NCBI GenBank assembly: GCA_017940265.1
Contig: JAGAYY010000050.1
Coordinates: forward strand, 1 to 64,000
DNA length: 64,000 nt
Direction of reading: 5' to 3'
Origin: Bacilli bacterium
GTDB lineage: Bacteria > Bacillota_I > Bacilli_A > RFN20 > CAG-826
Part shown: in pieces, positions 42,903 through 53,088 of the stretch
How positions within the stretch are numbered: the first letter of the stretch is position 1
Layout: every line of letters starts with the position of its first letter
Translations under genes and position numbers: made by a program
Notes under the pieces: generated by a model
Database searches by the model: none
What the model saw: only the letters and a program-made list of their open reading frames with translations
What the model was told of the DNA's origin: nothing

Positions 42903-43813
42903 TGAAAAGAGAAACAGAATTAGCTAGACTCCCACTTCGCCCAAGAGGTTCTTCTAGAGATAGAAAAATTCAAGGCTTAGATATTGTTATATTTGTTATC
43001 TTAGTGATTTACGCTATCTTGATTATTTTCCCATTCTGGAATGCTTTCGTTATTTCTATTTCTAGTGAAGCGTCTTATTTAAAGAGCAATCTCTTATTAT
43101 GGCCAACTGAATTAGATTTAAGCGCTTATCAACAAGTGTTCACTAATAATCAATTATGGTCTGGCTTTGGTATCACCATGATTCTTTTAATTGGTGGTAC
43201 TTTATATCAATTATTCTTTACAGTCATTACCGGCTATGCAATGAGTAGAAATAAATGGTTTGGTAAGAACTTTGTGATGAATATGATTTTAGTCACTATG
43301 TTCTTTGGTGGTGGTATGGTTCCTTACTATTACTTAATTAAATCATTAGGGATGATGAACACTATTTGGGTCATGATTATCCCAGGTGCGATTGATACAT
43401 TCAACATGTTACTCATGCGTAACTATTTCGCTTCCTTACCAGCGGAAATGGAAGAAAGCGCGAAGATTGATGGGGCTAATGACTTAATCATCTTCGTGAA
43501 GATCTTCTTACCATTATCTTTACCAATGTTAGCGACAATTGGTTTGTTCTTTGCAGTTGGTAACTGGAACTCATGGTATAACGCGATGTTATTCATTCCA
43601 GATAGAACGGAAATTTGGCCATTACAAATGGTCTTAAGAAATATGATTGCTACTGTCTCCTCTAATATCGAAAACCCAGAAGCAGTAGATGGATTCTCAC
43701 AAGGTTTAACAATGGCGAGTATCTTCTTCACCATTGTGCCAATGATGTGTTTCTATCCATTCTTACAAAGATTCTTCGTTAAAGGTATTGTCGTAGGCGC
43801 AATCAAGGGATAA
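42902..43813 (+). CDS. ytcP: Sugar ABC permease, YtcP type
   Basis: 303 residues from the ATG at 42902 (TAATG overlap, with GGAAAGGGG upstream); an in-frame ATG at 42878 lies inside the previous gene and lacks a ribosome site. Six membrane segments and the EAA loop MEESAKIDGANDLIIFVKIFLPLSLP. Partner of the LplB-type permease. Confidence 0.88.
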   Translation: MKRETELARLPLRPRGSSRDRKIQGLDIVIFVILVIYAILIIFPFWNAFVISISSEASYLKSNLLLWPTELDLSAYQQVFTNNQLWSGFGITMILLIGGTLYQLFFTVITGYAMSRNKWFGKNFVMNMILVTMFFGGGMVPYYYLIKSLGMMNTIWVMIIPGAIDTFNMLLMRNYFASLPAEMEESAKIDGANDLIIFVKIFLPLSLPMLATIGLFFAVGNWNSWYNAMLFIPDRTEIWPLQMVLRNMIATVSSNIENPEAVDGFSQGLTMASIFFTIVPMMCFYPFLQRFFVKGIVVGAIKG

Positions 43814-43835
43814 CTATAGGAGGTTATTTATAATT

Positions 43836-45461
43836 ATGAAAAACAAAAAAATCATCTATGGAGCAGTATTAACCGCTTTAATGAGTTTCAGTGCTCTTAC
43901 AGGCTGTGGGGCTAATAACGCCGAGGACAAATATGATAAAGACGGTCGTCTTATCCTAAACCTCAAAAACGTTTATTTTGACCAATGGCAAGGTGAAGAT
44001 ATGTACACCGATATCATTAATGAAAAGTTCGGTGTGAGTATCAAGGCTAGTAACTATGCTTATGAAGACTGGGACACCATGGTTAATACCGCGATTAACG
44101 GTAATAACTTAACTGATACCATTCAATTTAACTTAAAAGCTTATAACTTTGGTTCTACTTATGAATCATGGGTGGACTTCGGTATGTTAAAGCCATTACC
44201 AGACAATATGTCCAAATGGCCAGAACTCAAAAAGATGTTAGACGGTATATCAAATATCGACTCACTTAAAATTGATGGCAAGTTATATGGCATTCCAATC
44301 GCTAATGACATTAATAATCCGCAAAAGGACTTCTCAAACTTCACCTATGTCTATAGAAGAGACTGGGCTAAACAAATCGATGAAATGAATAAAGATGTTC
44401 CAAACTATACTCCAGTCTATAAAGAAGGCGATGTTTATACATGGGAAGAATTCAATAGATTATGTGATGCCTTAAACACTAACTTAAAGACATTATCTGG
44501 TATGAACCAAGGTAGTGTTCTTGTTGATGAAGAATGGGCTTTCCCAAGTGTCACAAACTTCTACAAAGATGCACCTCACTGCTATGCGAAAGATGACAGT
44601 GGTAAAGCCATTGCTAACTTCGCTGGTGAAAAATACTTACAAGGTTTAGAAGCTGCGAAAAGCTTAGTGAGTGATAAGAAAGTCTATTCACAAGACCAAT
44701 ATAACTTCGCGCCAAATAAAGCCAACCAATTATATTTAGGCGGACAAGCCGCAATCCTTTATGATAACTACTCTCTAGCGAACTACATCAAGTTAAGAAA
44801 GTTATTCAAGGCTTCGCAAAAATATGTTGATTTAGATGATGGTACAGCTTTCTTAAAGATTAAAGGACCAGATGGTAAATTTGCCTTAGAGGGTACAGAA
44901 AACTGGTTCTCTATGACGATGTTTAACGCTGATATCTCTGATAAGAAACAAGAAAAGATTTTAGATATCTTAGATTACTTATTAACTGAAGAAGGCACTA
45001 GACTTGCCATCTATGGTAAAGAAGGCTACGACTATTCCATCGTGGACGGCAAAGTCGTACTTAGTGAAATGGGTTGGGAAAAAGACTCAATGACTGGTCA
45101 ATACGCCACTAAGACGAACGGCGCTAAATATTTAAGATATATGGCCACCTTAGGTAATGATACAAAGAGCTTTGACCCATTTACTGAACAAGATGCTTAT
45201 CAATTACTCACCAAATGGCAAGAAGAAATGAAAACCGCGAAAGAGGCTGGTAACTTACGTGTTGTTAAAGAACCAGCGGATATTTCTTGGATGTCTACTC
45301 CTACAAAGAACGATAAGACAGAAGGCTTATTAAACGACGCCAATACAGCGGTCTTAAAGTATTGCTTCAATAAGATTGATTTAGATGCTTATAAGAAAGA
45401 ATTTGAAAACAATAACTGGAAGAAAGTTCTTCAAGAAATTAACGCAAAGTTAGGAAAATAA
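43836..45461 (+). CDS. Sugar-binding lipoprotein of the ABC importer (LipO type)
   Basis: 541 residues. Lipobox LTGC (Cys23) and a class of large extracellular binding proteins (DNFDQW-like start DQWQGEDMYTDIINEKFGV, middle VYRRDWAKQIDEMNKDVP, and GQAAILYDNYSLANYI). Length above 500 is usual for LplA/LipO partners of LplB/YtcP. It captures oligosaccharides for the two permeases just upstream. Strong Shine-Dalgarno (AGGAGG). Confidence 0.87.
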   Translation: MKNKKIIYGAVLTALMSFSALTGCGANNAEDKYDKDGRLILNLKNVYFDQWQGEDMYTDIINEKFGVSIKASNYAYEDWDTMVNTAINGNNLTDTIQFNLKAYNFGSTYESWVDFGMLKPLPDNMSKWPELKKMLDGISNIDSLKIDGKLYGIPIANDINNPQKDFSNFTYVYRRDWAKQIDEMNKDVPNYTPVYKEGDVYTWEEFNRLCDALNTNLKTLSGMNQGSVLVDEEWAFPSVTNFYKDAPHCYAKDDSGKAIANFAGEKYLQGLEAAKSLVSDKKVYSQDQYNFAPNKANQLYLGGQAAILYDNYSLANYIKLRKLFKASQKYVDLDDGTAFLKIKGPDGKFALEGTENWFSMTMFNADISDKKQEKILDILDYLLTEEGTRLAIYGKEGYDYSIVDGKVVLSEMGWEKDSMTGQYATKTNGAKYLRYMATLGNDTKSFDPFTEQDAYQLLTKWQEEMKTAKEAGNLRVVKEPADISWMSTPTKNDKTEGLLNDANTAVLKYCFNKIDLDAYKKEFENNNWKKVLQEINAKLGK

Positions 45462-45464
45462 TTT

Positions 45465-47021
45465 ATGAAAACAAGGACTAAAAACTTAATATCCCTTGTC
45501 TTATTATCTTCTTGTTTAACGGCGATGATGGGCTGCAACACACAAGGAAAAGGAAAAGTTGATAAGGACAACCTTGTCTTTGATAAGAATGGTATTGTTC
45601 TTGATAACTTTGAAGGTCTAGGTGTGGAGTGGGGTACTTATGAAGACCCTGATAAACTCTCCTCTGGCTCTTGGGAAAGATCCTTAAAGATTATGGATAG
45701 ACTTAATCCCCAAGTCACCAGATGCATGCTTAACTACGACTGGTTTATCACCAACTTCGATGATAAATTCGATAGTGATAAGAGTAATGATACATGGGAA
45801 TATAACTTCAGTAATAAGCTGATGAATAACACCATTGATGTTTTAAGATATTGTGATGACCATAATATTGATGTGGCATTTGGCTGTTGGAACGTTCCTG
45901 GTAGCTTAGGTAAAGATGAATACAATATGTTTACCGAAGTTACAAGTGACGCTAGATGGGCCACAATGACCGCGGATATCTTAGAATACTTAATTAAATT
46001 CCAAGGGATTAAATGTATTAAATATTTCGTTAACTCCAATGAACCTAACTATTCTGGTGTTGAAGGTAAATCTAAAAACTATAACAACACATTTGAAGTG
46101 TGGGCTAAGGGTGTTAAGAATGTGAGAAAAGCCTTAGATGATAGAGGCTTTAACGACATCAAAATCATCGGTGGTGACACTACTGGTTTTGAAGGCACAA
46201 TTGAATACTTTAACGGTATTTCTAAAAGCGATGAACTAAAAGAAGCAGTGGGTGATTATGGCTTCCACGTTTATTGTCCAAACATGATTATCGATACTGG
46301 TGATTTAGCGGTCCGTATTAGAGATATCTATGACCAAGTTAAGAAAAACGATAAAGACTTAGGCGTTAAACGTATCCCTCATATTTGGGAAGCGGGTCTA
46401 TATGACGGCAAAAACGCTGAAACAGATAGTAACGCTTATATCGCTAACTATTCATATGGTCTTAGAATGGCGGACTATACATTACAATGCGCTATCGCAG
46501 GTGTTAACTCAATTGTCTATTGGGACTTTGATGATGGTATGCATTTTATGTATAACGCGGATGGCACAATGACTTCTAAAGGTTGGGGTATGTTCTCTTC
46601 CTTATCTACTGATAGTGCCATGAAACAAAGATTAAGACCTTGGTACCATAGTAGTGTTCTTCTTACTAACTTAATGAGAAAAGGTAGCAAGATTATTGAT
46701 AACCCCGCTAACGATCCAGAAGTCGATAATACATTTAGAAGTATGGCGGTCGTGGGTGAAAATAATACCTACGCTGGCGTTGTCGCTATTAATAGAGGCA
46801 TGTTACCAGTAACCAAAACATTTAGAGTGGCGGAAGAATTCTTAAGTAACGCTACTACCCCTAATAAGATTTATGTCTATATCTACAATGAAGCGGATTT
46901 AAAGATTGGTGAAGATGGCTTTGTGAAAGAGAACCAAGTTTTAGATTTATCTTTAAAAGATGAAATCGAAATCAGTGTTCCACAAAACTCCATGGTCATT
47001 CTTTCCTCTAAGGAGCTATAA
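45465..47021 (+). CDS. Clan GH-A glycoside hydrolase lipoprotein, family unclear
   Basis: 518 residues. Lipobox MGC (Cys24), then a (beta/alpha)8 barrel (about 45-410): FEGLGVEWGTY at the first strand, the acid/base motif NSNEPNYSG with Glu193, FHVYCPN, and the probable nucleophile in PHIWEAGLYDG, Glu309. The 116-residue separation fits clan GH-A retaining enzymes (GH5, GH30, GH39-like). A C-terminal beta domain follows (about 430-518). In this locus an endo- or exo-beta-mannanase role at the cell surface is expected; the family could not be fixed. Confidence 0.78.
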   Translation: MKTRTKNLISLVLLSSCLTAMMGCNTQGKGKVDKDNLVFDKNGIVLDNFEGLGVEWGTYEDPDKLSSGSWERSLKIMDRLNPQVTRCMLNYDWFITNFDDKFDSDKSNDTWEYNFSNKLMNNTIDVLRYCDDHNIDVAFGCWNVPGSLGKDEYNMFTEVTSDARWATMTADILEYLIKFQGIKCIKYFVNSNEPNYSGVEGKSKNYNNTFEVWAKGVKNVRKALDDRGFNDIKIIGGDTTGFEGTIEYFNGISKSDELKEAVGDYGFHVYCPNMIIDTGDLAVRIRDIYDQVKKNDKDLGVKRIPHIWEAGLYDGKNAETDSNAYIANYSYGLRMADYTLQCAIAGVNSIVYWDFDDGMHFMYNADGTMTSKGWGMFSSLSTDSAMKQRLRPWYHSSVLLTNLMRKGSKIIDNPANDPEVDNTFRSMAVVGENNTYAGVVAINRGMLPVTKTFRVAEEFLSNATTPNKIYVYIYNEADLKIGEDGFVKENQVLDLSLKDEIEISVPQNSMVILSSKEL

Positions 47022-47024
47022 ACT

Positions 47025-49694
47025 ATGAAGAAAAGATTTTTAAGTTTATTGCTCTTACCTTTAATGCTTATTGGCTGTGCTTCTAGTAGTCCAAATAGTG
47101 ATAAAGGTAGTTATAACCATAATTCCATAAGTAAAGCCGTTCATACTGGTGAAATCGGTGACTTTAAATTAACTGGTCCTGAAAATGGTTTTGTGACTGA
47201 TACTGGTTTTACATTTACTTGGGAAGAAGCGAATAACGCTGATAATTATCAAATTGAAATCGCTAGTACATTATCTTTTGTTAATGATGATGAAGATGAA
47301 GTCTACGTTAAAGAAAATAATTTAGCGAGCACACAATACGCGCTTAACTTTAATCTTCCTAAAAAAGATATTATTTATTACTGGAGAGTGACCGCGGTCA
47401 ATGTTGACCACACTAAAAAATCAGAAGTCGGTAACTTCTATGTGGCCTCTCCTAAAGTGGATGAAATCCCAATTAAGATTGAAGATGAACAAGACTGGGT
47501 TTTACATAAAGAAGGTAGTTACGCTGATATCAAGATTGATAGAAGTGACTTCTTTGGTACCGGTCATGATTCCTTAGCGATTATCTTTGATAAGGAACAT
47601 ACCTTACAAGGTAAACCAAGTAGTGATGGTTGGATTGTCATCACTAAAAGTGAAGACCGTGAATTATATGGTACTGACTCTTTCTATTTCAATTTCTATT
47701 ATTCAGGTCATGATGCTTCTGTTTTAGTCCGTGTCTTGGACTATGATGGAGAATACTGGCATAAACAAGTGCAAATCTCTAATAACGCAAAGCAAACAGT
47801 CTTAATGCGTTATGAAGACTTTGAACTAAGAACTGCGGGCACAAATATCTTCAATAGAAAATTTGACTGGCAGCACATCAGATACTTTGAAATTGTCTTT
47901 GAAAGAACATTTGGTGATGGAATTTGTTTATTCTCTAACATCAAAGCGGTCAAATTTAATGACTATAAAAATATGTTCATGGATAAGATGGACTTTAGAA
48001 GTACTGATCCAAAAGATTGGACATATGAAAACTATGACTTTAGAAACGATATGGTTATTTCTGAAGATGGTAGTGAGTTAACACTTAACTTCACCGCGAA
48101 GAACGCTGAAACAAATCCAAATGGTTTCAATGGTTATGGTTTCCAAAATGTTAATGTTTATAAATACTTCGTCCAAGGTGACGCAGTCAGAATGAAAGTT
48201 AAATATAGTGGAGCTTCATCTAATTCGATGTTCTACTTCCGTATCTTAGAAGAAGATAACGATAGGTGGCAGTTTAAACTATCATTTAACTATTTAATTA
48301 GAGATGACTATAAAGAATTAGTCATTCCTCTTAAAGCTTTCCAAAGAACTGATTATATGACTGGGGACGGAGCCAAACAGTTCTATTACATCCAGAAATT
48401 TAATATCGGTTTAGCGGATAACTATTCCTCAGGTAGCTTATCTATTAAAGACTTAGAAGTTATCAAGATTGATGACATCGTGGAAAACCGTAAACGTATT
48501 GTTTCAAGCGATGGCTGTATCGATAACTTTAATGATTACAGTATTTATACTGAAATGTATTACTACTGGGATCAAAGTGTCGTTAATAAAGATGAAGCGA
48601 TGAAACTAGATACCATCCATAAAGCGGGTGGTTCCACTAATACATATTGCGCGGAATTTGACTATAAAGCGGATATGGAAATGGCAACATATCAAATCTA
48701 CTTAGATACGAAGAATGTTGATCCTAGCTTAAATGCTTTCTCTATCTGGCTTAAAGATGCATCTGTGAAATTTGATGATCCAGCGGTCGCCTATCTTGAT
48801 GAAAAAGATATCGCCGCGGAAATGACCATTCAATTAACCATGGATACAGGTGAATGGTATAGATACGTCATCGATAAAGTCGAAAAAGAATGGCATAAGT
48901 ACACAATTAAGTTTGATGACTTTGTCTTAAATAATGGTGATACCTTATTTGATGAACCAAATCCACTTAATGTGAACCATATCATCCATATGGCCTTTGG
49001 CTTTAAATATCTCTATTATGACCAGCAAGGTAATCATCATCCAACATATGCGATCGCTAACCCAGTCTATTTAGATGAAATCTACTTTAAGAACGCTGCT
49101 GAGACATCAATCGTTGAAATCAGTGGCACGATTAAAGAAGACAGCGATGATCCAAATAAGATTACCATTGAAACAATGGAAGGCTACGATAGAGACGCTG
49201 ATATCTTTGAATATTGGAGCTATGCGACTGAAAGAGATTATAACGAAATGGCGTTAGCCACAGATGTCTCTTCTATTGGTGGATCTAAATCATTAAGAAT
49301 GCACTATAAGGGCTATGAATCTATCTCTTACTCAAGAGCGACACAATTCGCTAATACAATTACCGCGAAAGGTTTCTCTATTGATGTTAAGGGAGATGGC
49401 AAAGCCACAGTTTATCTAAACCTCAACTGGAGAAGTGGTACAACCTTAATGAAGATGAGATTTACATTAAGTAATCTTCCAACCGTTTGGACACATTATG
49501 AAATCGGTTTCGAATTATTTAAAGATGTTAACGGTGGTAGCAAGACAATTTCCGCTAACTACGCAAAGAATATCGAATCCGTGTCCTTCGGTATCGTTAA
49601 TAGCGATTACAGTAGTAGTGATATCTATGTTGATAACTTAAGACTCCTTAAGAATATCGGCTATACCACTAATACAAGAACAACCATTGAATAG
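47025..49694 (+). CDS. Multidomain glycan-binding-type lipoprotein
   Basis: 889 residues. Lipobox IGC (Cys18) and a short spacer; a fibronectin-III-like domain (about 45-145; GFTFTWEEANNADNYQIEIAS, YYWRVTAV); then at least four jelly-roll units (about 150-310, 315-490, 500-690, 710-889), each with the alternating Trp/Tyr and DxxxFxxI pattern of CBM11-like or similar carbohydrate-binding modules. No catalytic pair is seen. It lies three bases after the hydrolase and probably holds polysaccharide near it. Confidence 0.72.
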   Translation: MKKRFLSLLLLPLMLIGCASSSPNSDKGSYNHNSISKAVHTGEIGDFKLTGPENGFVTDTGFTFTWEEANNADNYQIEIASTLSFVNDDEDEVYVKENNLASTQYALNFNLPKKDIIYYWRVTAVNVDHTKKSEVGNFYVASPKVDEIPIKIEDEQDWVLHKEGSYADIKIDRSDFFGTGHDSLAIIFDKEHTLQGKPSSDGWIVITKSEDRELYGTDSFYFNFYYSGHDASVLVRVLDYDGEYWHKQVQISNNAKQTVLMRYEDFELRTAGTNIFNRKFDWQHIRYFEIVFERTFGDGICLFSNIKAVKFNDYKNMFMDKMDFRSTDPKDWTYENYDFRNDMVISEDGSELTLNFTAKNAETNPNGFNGYGFQNVNVYKYFVQGDAVRMKVKYSGASSNSMFYFRILEEDNDRWQFKLSFNYLIRDDYKELVIPLKAFQRTDYMTGDGAKQFYYIQKFNIGLADNYSSGSLSIKDLEVIKIDDIVENRKRIVSSDGCIDNFNDYSIYTEMYYYWDQSVVNKDEAMKLDTIHKAGGSTNTYCAEFDYKADMEMATYQIYLDTKNVDPSLNAFSIWLKDASVKFDDPAVAYLDEKDIAAEMTIQLTMDTGEWYRYVIDKVEKEWHKYTIKFDDFVLNNGDTLFDEPNPLNVNHIIHMAFGFKYLYYDQQGNHHPTYAIANPVYLDEIYFKNAAETSIVEISGTIKEDSDDPNKITIETMEGYDRDADIFEYWSYATERDYNEMALATDVSSIGGSKSLRMHYKGYESISYSRATQFANTITAKGFSIDVKGDGKATVYLNLNWRSGTTLMKMRFTLSNLPTVWTHYEIGFELFKDVNGGSKTISANYAKNIESVSFGIVNSDYSSSDIYVDNLRLLKNIGYTTNTRTTIE

Positions 49695-49705
49695 AGGTGA
49701 CCATC

Positions 49706-50722
49706 ATGAAATTTACTAAATATAAAAATAATCCAATATTAAAACCAAACGCTAAAAACCAATGGGAAGAATTATGTGTTCTTAACCCAGCGGCTATCTA
49801 TAAAGAAGATGATAAAACCTTCTATATGGTTTATAGAGCGGCAGGTAACGATAAGACACACCTTATTCACCTTGGCTTAGCAACTAGTAAAGATGGTATT
49901 AATTTCACTAGATGTAGTGATAAACCTTTATTAAGTGGAGATCCAAATGGTTTAGACGCAGGGGGTTGTGAAGACCCACGTCTAGTTAAGATGGGAGACT
50001 ATTTCTATCTAACATATGCCTCTCGTCCATTCCCTCCAGGTCAATATTGGAGAGAAGATAAAGAATATTTTGGTTTCCAACCTGAATATGGCCCAAAAGT
50101 CTTAGTGTATAACAACACTCTTACTCATTTAGCCATTTCTAAAGATTTAAAGAATTGGAAGAAATTAGGACCTATTACAGACGCTCACTTTGATGATAGA
50201 GATGTCTTCATCTTCCCAGAAACTATTAATGGTAAGTTCTATATGCTTTCTAGAGCAATGGAAAGATGTGGGGAAGGCTATCCTAATAAGAATCCCGCTA
50301 TCTGGTTAAGCGAAAGTGATGACTTATTACACTGGGATAATTACACCTTATTAATGCAAGGTGAAACAGATTGGGAAGATAAAAAGATTGGTGCAGGTAC
50401 CCCTCCAATTAAAACTAAAGATGGTTGGCTAGTCCTCTATCATGGTGTCTCCACTAAAGATGATGCCTATCGAGTGGGCGCAATTCTCTTAGATTTAAAT
50501 AATCCATATAAGATTATCGCTAGAACTAAAGATTTCTTAATGGAACCAGAAGAAGAATATGAAACTAATGGCTATTATAATGGCTGCGTATTCCCTACCG
50601 CAGTTGTGCCTCACGAAGGTAGCCTTTACATCTATTATGGTGCGGGTGATAAAGTCATCTGCTTAGCCACAGTTAATGAAGAAGAACTTCTTAAATATTT
50701 AAAGGAGGAATGTCATGTCTAA
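49706..50722 (+). CDS. Second GH130 family phosphorylase
   Basis: 338 residues from the ATG at 49706, which has AGAGGTGA upstream; the GTG at 49697 is less likely. GH130 blocks: YKNNPIL, AGGCEDPRLVKMGDYFYLTYAS, DDRDVFIFPETINGKFYMLSR and WEDKKIGAGTPPI. It differs clearly from the first GH130 (subfamily probably different), with an insertion near residues 110-130 (FPPGQYWREDKEYFGF). The two enzymes may split the work: one on long manno-oligosaccharides, one on mannosyl-glucose or mannosyl-GlcNAc. Cytoplasmic. Confidence 0.87.
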   Translation: MKFTKYKNNPILKPNAKNQWEELCVLNPAAIYKEDDKTFYMVYRAAGNDKTHLIHLGLATSKDGINFTRCSDKPLLSGDPNGLDAGGCEDPRLVKMGDYFYLTYASRPFPPGQYWREDKEYFGFQPEYGPKVLVYNNTLTHLAISKDLKNWKKLGPITDAHFDDRDVFIFPETINGKFYMLSRAMERCGEGYPNKNPAIWLSESDDLLHWDNYTLLMQGETDWEDKKIGAGTPPIKTKDGWLVLYHGVSTKDDAYRVGAILLDLNNPYKIIARTKDFLMEPEEEYETNGYYNGCVFPTAVVPHEGSLYIYYGAGDKVICLATVNEEELLKYLKEECHV

Positions 50723-51992
50723 AAAATTATTATTACCAGTAATTGGTTTAGCCTTATGTTCCACAGTAGCGATAGGCGTGAGTCACGCTGTCTACGCCAC
50801 TGAACCACAAATGCTTACATATCAAGTTGACTTCTTCAATAACTACTTAAGAGAGGAATTCACTCTTTCTAATGGCACTAAGGGTAAAGGCAATAATTTA
50901 CTCTATAAGAGTGTCGAAGCTTTTCAAGGTAGCTTATTAACAAAGCCAGAAGATCCTACAAGAAGTAGATATGATTTCCAAGGCTGGTATTTAGAAGAAG
51001 AATGTGAAACTGTTTGGAACTTTGAAAGCGATAGAGTTTCGGGAAATATGAGACTATTCGCTAAATGGGGTATTTCTCAAGAAGATCAAGGCAGCGAACC
51101 TGCTTATAATCCTCCAAGTACAGTCTTACCTGAAAGCGCTAGTGCTAACTATGAATTAGATAGCATCATGTACTTCAAAGTTACAAATAATGTGGTTAAC
51201 TTACCAACCGCAGCGTTATCTAAATTAGAGGCTAATAAGACTAACGTATTACCTTTAATGGAATATCGCGCTAAAGCGAGTAAACCAATCACCGCCACAT
51301 ATGAAAACTTTAAAATCACTATTAAATGTGGCGAGGAAACTAGGGTTATTACAGTCAAAGACGATTCTTTGAATCTAGCGATGAATAACGTTAACTATGA
51401 AAATAAGGCAAAGAAATATGAAGCTAATGCCTTAGAAGAAGATAGTTATCACGTGATGTTAGCGGGTTCATCCTCTATTGAGTTCTGGGAATCATCTAAA
51501 GAAGACTTAGAACCAATTGTCAGTTATAACCATGGTATTGGTGGTACCACAATTGAAGAATGGGATAATAAACTTAATCAAAGATTAGTGTTCCCATATA
51601 AACCAAAGATGGTGGTCTATTATGTTGGTATTAATAACGTTATTAATTCTAAGCAAGACGCCGCTACTATTTGGAATAACTTAAAGAATTTCTTTGATCA
51701 CACACATGAAGCTTTACCAGATACAAAAGTGCAATATATCATGATGAACCTTATTCCAGGTTTTAAGACATATTTCGACACCATTAATGCGGTAAACGCC
51801 AATGTGACAAATTATCAAAAAGAGAATACTTGGTTAACTCTTATTAATCCAGGTACTGCTCTTCTTAAAGAAAACGGTGAACCAAACGCTGCCTACTTTA
51901 GAACAGATGGCTTACATCTTTCTCATTATGGCTATGTCGTTTGGGGCGACATCATTAAACAATCAATCGTTAACGGATTAGAAAATAATTAA
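50715..51992 (+). CDS. Secreted SGNH esterase with InlB-type repeat
   Basis: 425 residues. Sec signal peptide (cleavage likely after VYA, residue 29), an InlB B-repeat (about 33-97; RYDFQGWYLEEEC, NMRLFAKW), a beta linker, and an SGNH domain: VMLAGSSSIEFW (Ser near 253), GIGGTT, YYVGINNV and TDGLHLSHYG with the Asp-x-x-His pair. Probably deacetylates the glycan outside the cell. It overlaps the GH130 gene by eight bases. Confidence 0.8.
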   Translation: MSKKLLLPVIGLALCSTVAIGVSHAVYATEPQMLTYQVDFFNNYLREEFTLSNGTKGKGNNLLYKSVEAFQGSLLTKPEDPTRSRYDFQGWYLEEECETVWNFESDRVSGNMRLFAKWGISQEDQGSEPAYNPPSTVLPESASANYELDSIMYFKVTNNVVNLPTAALSKLEANKTNVLPLMEYRAKASKPITATYENFKITIKCGEETRVITVKDDSLNLAMNNVNYENKAKKYEANALEEDSYHVMLAGSSSIEFWESSKEDLEPIVSYNHGIGGTTIEEWDNKLNQRLVFPYKPKMVVYYVGINNVINSKQDAATIWNNLKNFFDHTHEALPDTKVQYIMMNLIPGFKTYFDTINAVNANVTNYQKENTWLTLINPGTALLKENGEPNAAYFRTDGLHLSHYGYVVWGDIIKQSIVNGLENN

Positions 51993-51997
51993 TCTTT

Positions 51998-52492
51998 ATG
52001 AATTATCAATTAGACATCAGCAAAGAATATCAAAATGTGAGAAAAAAGGTGACCCTCCTCTCTTTAGCTTTCTCACTAATTTTCTCCCTTGTTCTTATTG
52101 CTGATGTCCTATTGGTAATATTCGCTAACGAGGATTATAAACTCAATCTTATTATCGCAATTATCATCTCCGTTTTATTTACTTGGGGAGCGATATTCTT
52201 CTTCCCTAACTTCTATAATGACACTTTCCAAAAATACTCATTTTATAAGGGTTATGAAAGTGGACTTAAAGAAACCGCAGAAGTGGAATTTGATAAAGAG
52301 ATTAATGAACCTATAAATAGAGATAAAAACGGCCTATATCTCTATCCAGTGCATGTTACTTATTTAGATGGTCTATCAAAAACTAACAAAGTAATCTACA
52401 CACTAGAAAAAGACCTTAACTTTAAGAAAGGTGATAAGTTAACTATTACCACCTATCAAAGAGTCATCATTAAAGCGGAGTCTCACTTATGA
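51998..52492 (+). CDS. Two-helix membrane protein, unknown
   Basis: 164 residues, membrane segments about 18-42 and 48-68, then a ~95-residue soluble beta-rich tail resembling DUF3592-like domains (DGLSKTNKVIYTLEKDLNFKKGDKL). It ends in TGA with a four-base ATGA overlap to the next gene, so the two are coupled. Part of the glycan operon, role unknown. Confidence 0.6.
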   Translation: MNYQLDISKEYQNVRKKVTLLSLAFSLIFSLVLIADVLLVIFANEDYKLNLIIAIIISVLFTWGAIFFFPNFYNDTFQKYSFYKGYESGLKETAEVEFDKEINEPINRDKNGLYLYPVHVTYLDGLSKTNKVIYTLEKDLNFKKGDKLTITTYQRVIIKAESHL

Positions 52493-53088
52493 ATCAAATT
52501 AGTAAAGACCGCTTAGCAAATCACTTTAGATATGTCTGGCCAGCATATATCATCAGCGCTTTACTCATCGCTGGTGGGCTCTCGTTTATATTTCAGGTAG
52601 TTCACAAATTACCAGAGTATAAAACATTAACAATCTTTGTCTCAGGTAAAGTTACTGATGGTAAAGCTTTAAAAGAAGATTTGCTAAATACTTACAAAGA
52701 TAAAGAACTTAAAAGTGTCAGCACGATATCCGCTGACCCAAATGAAGGACACTATAACACTAAACTAACGATACCTGGTTATAGTTCCGCGGATGTACTT
52801 ATCATCCCAGTATCTAAATTAGAGAACTTAGATGCTTCATACTTCGCAATTGATTTAAAAGATGAATTAATTACTTCTTTCTATAGTGGTTATTCATTCT
52901 ATAAACAAAATGAAGTTAATTACGGTATCAAAATCAACAAAGAAACAGTTAAGCCCTATATGAGCTTACCTAATGAAGATTGCTACATGTTCCTTAACGG
53001 TAATAGTTATAACATTGGTGAATACGCTAATAAGCCCGTTAAAGAACATGATCTAGCCTTACACCTAGTGAAACAGTGGGGAATGTAA
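52489..53088 (+). CDS. Single-pass membrane protein, unknown
   Basis: 199 residues; one membrane segment (about 18-38), the remainder outside with strands and a Lys/Tyr-rich surface. The next gene starts on the base after its stop. Position between two membrane proteins and the importer ATPase suggests a helper of transport, but nothing in the sequence proves it. Confidence 0.55.
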   Translation: MNQISKDRLANHFRYVWPAYIISALLIAGGLSFIFQVVHKLPEYKTLTIFVSGKVTDGKALKEDLLNTYKDKELKSVSTISADPNEGHYNTKLTIPGYSSADVLIIPVSKLENLDASYFAIDLKDELITSFYSGYSFYKQNEVNYGIKINKETVKPYMSLPNEDCYMFLNGNSYNIGEYANKPVKEHDLALHLVKQWGM

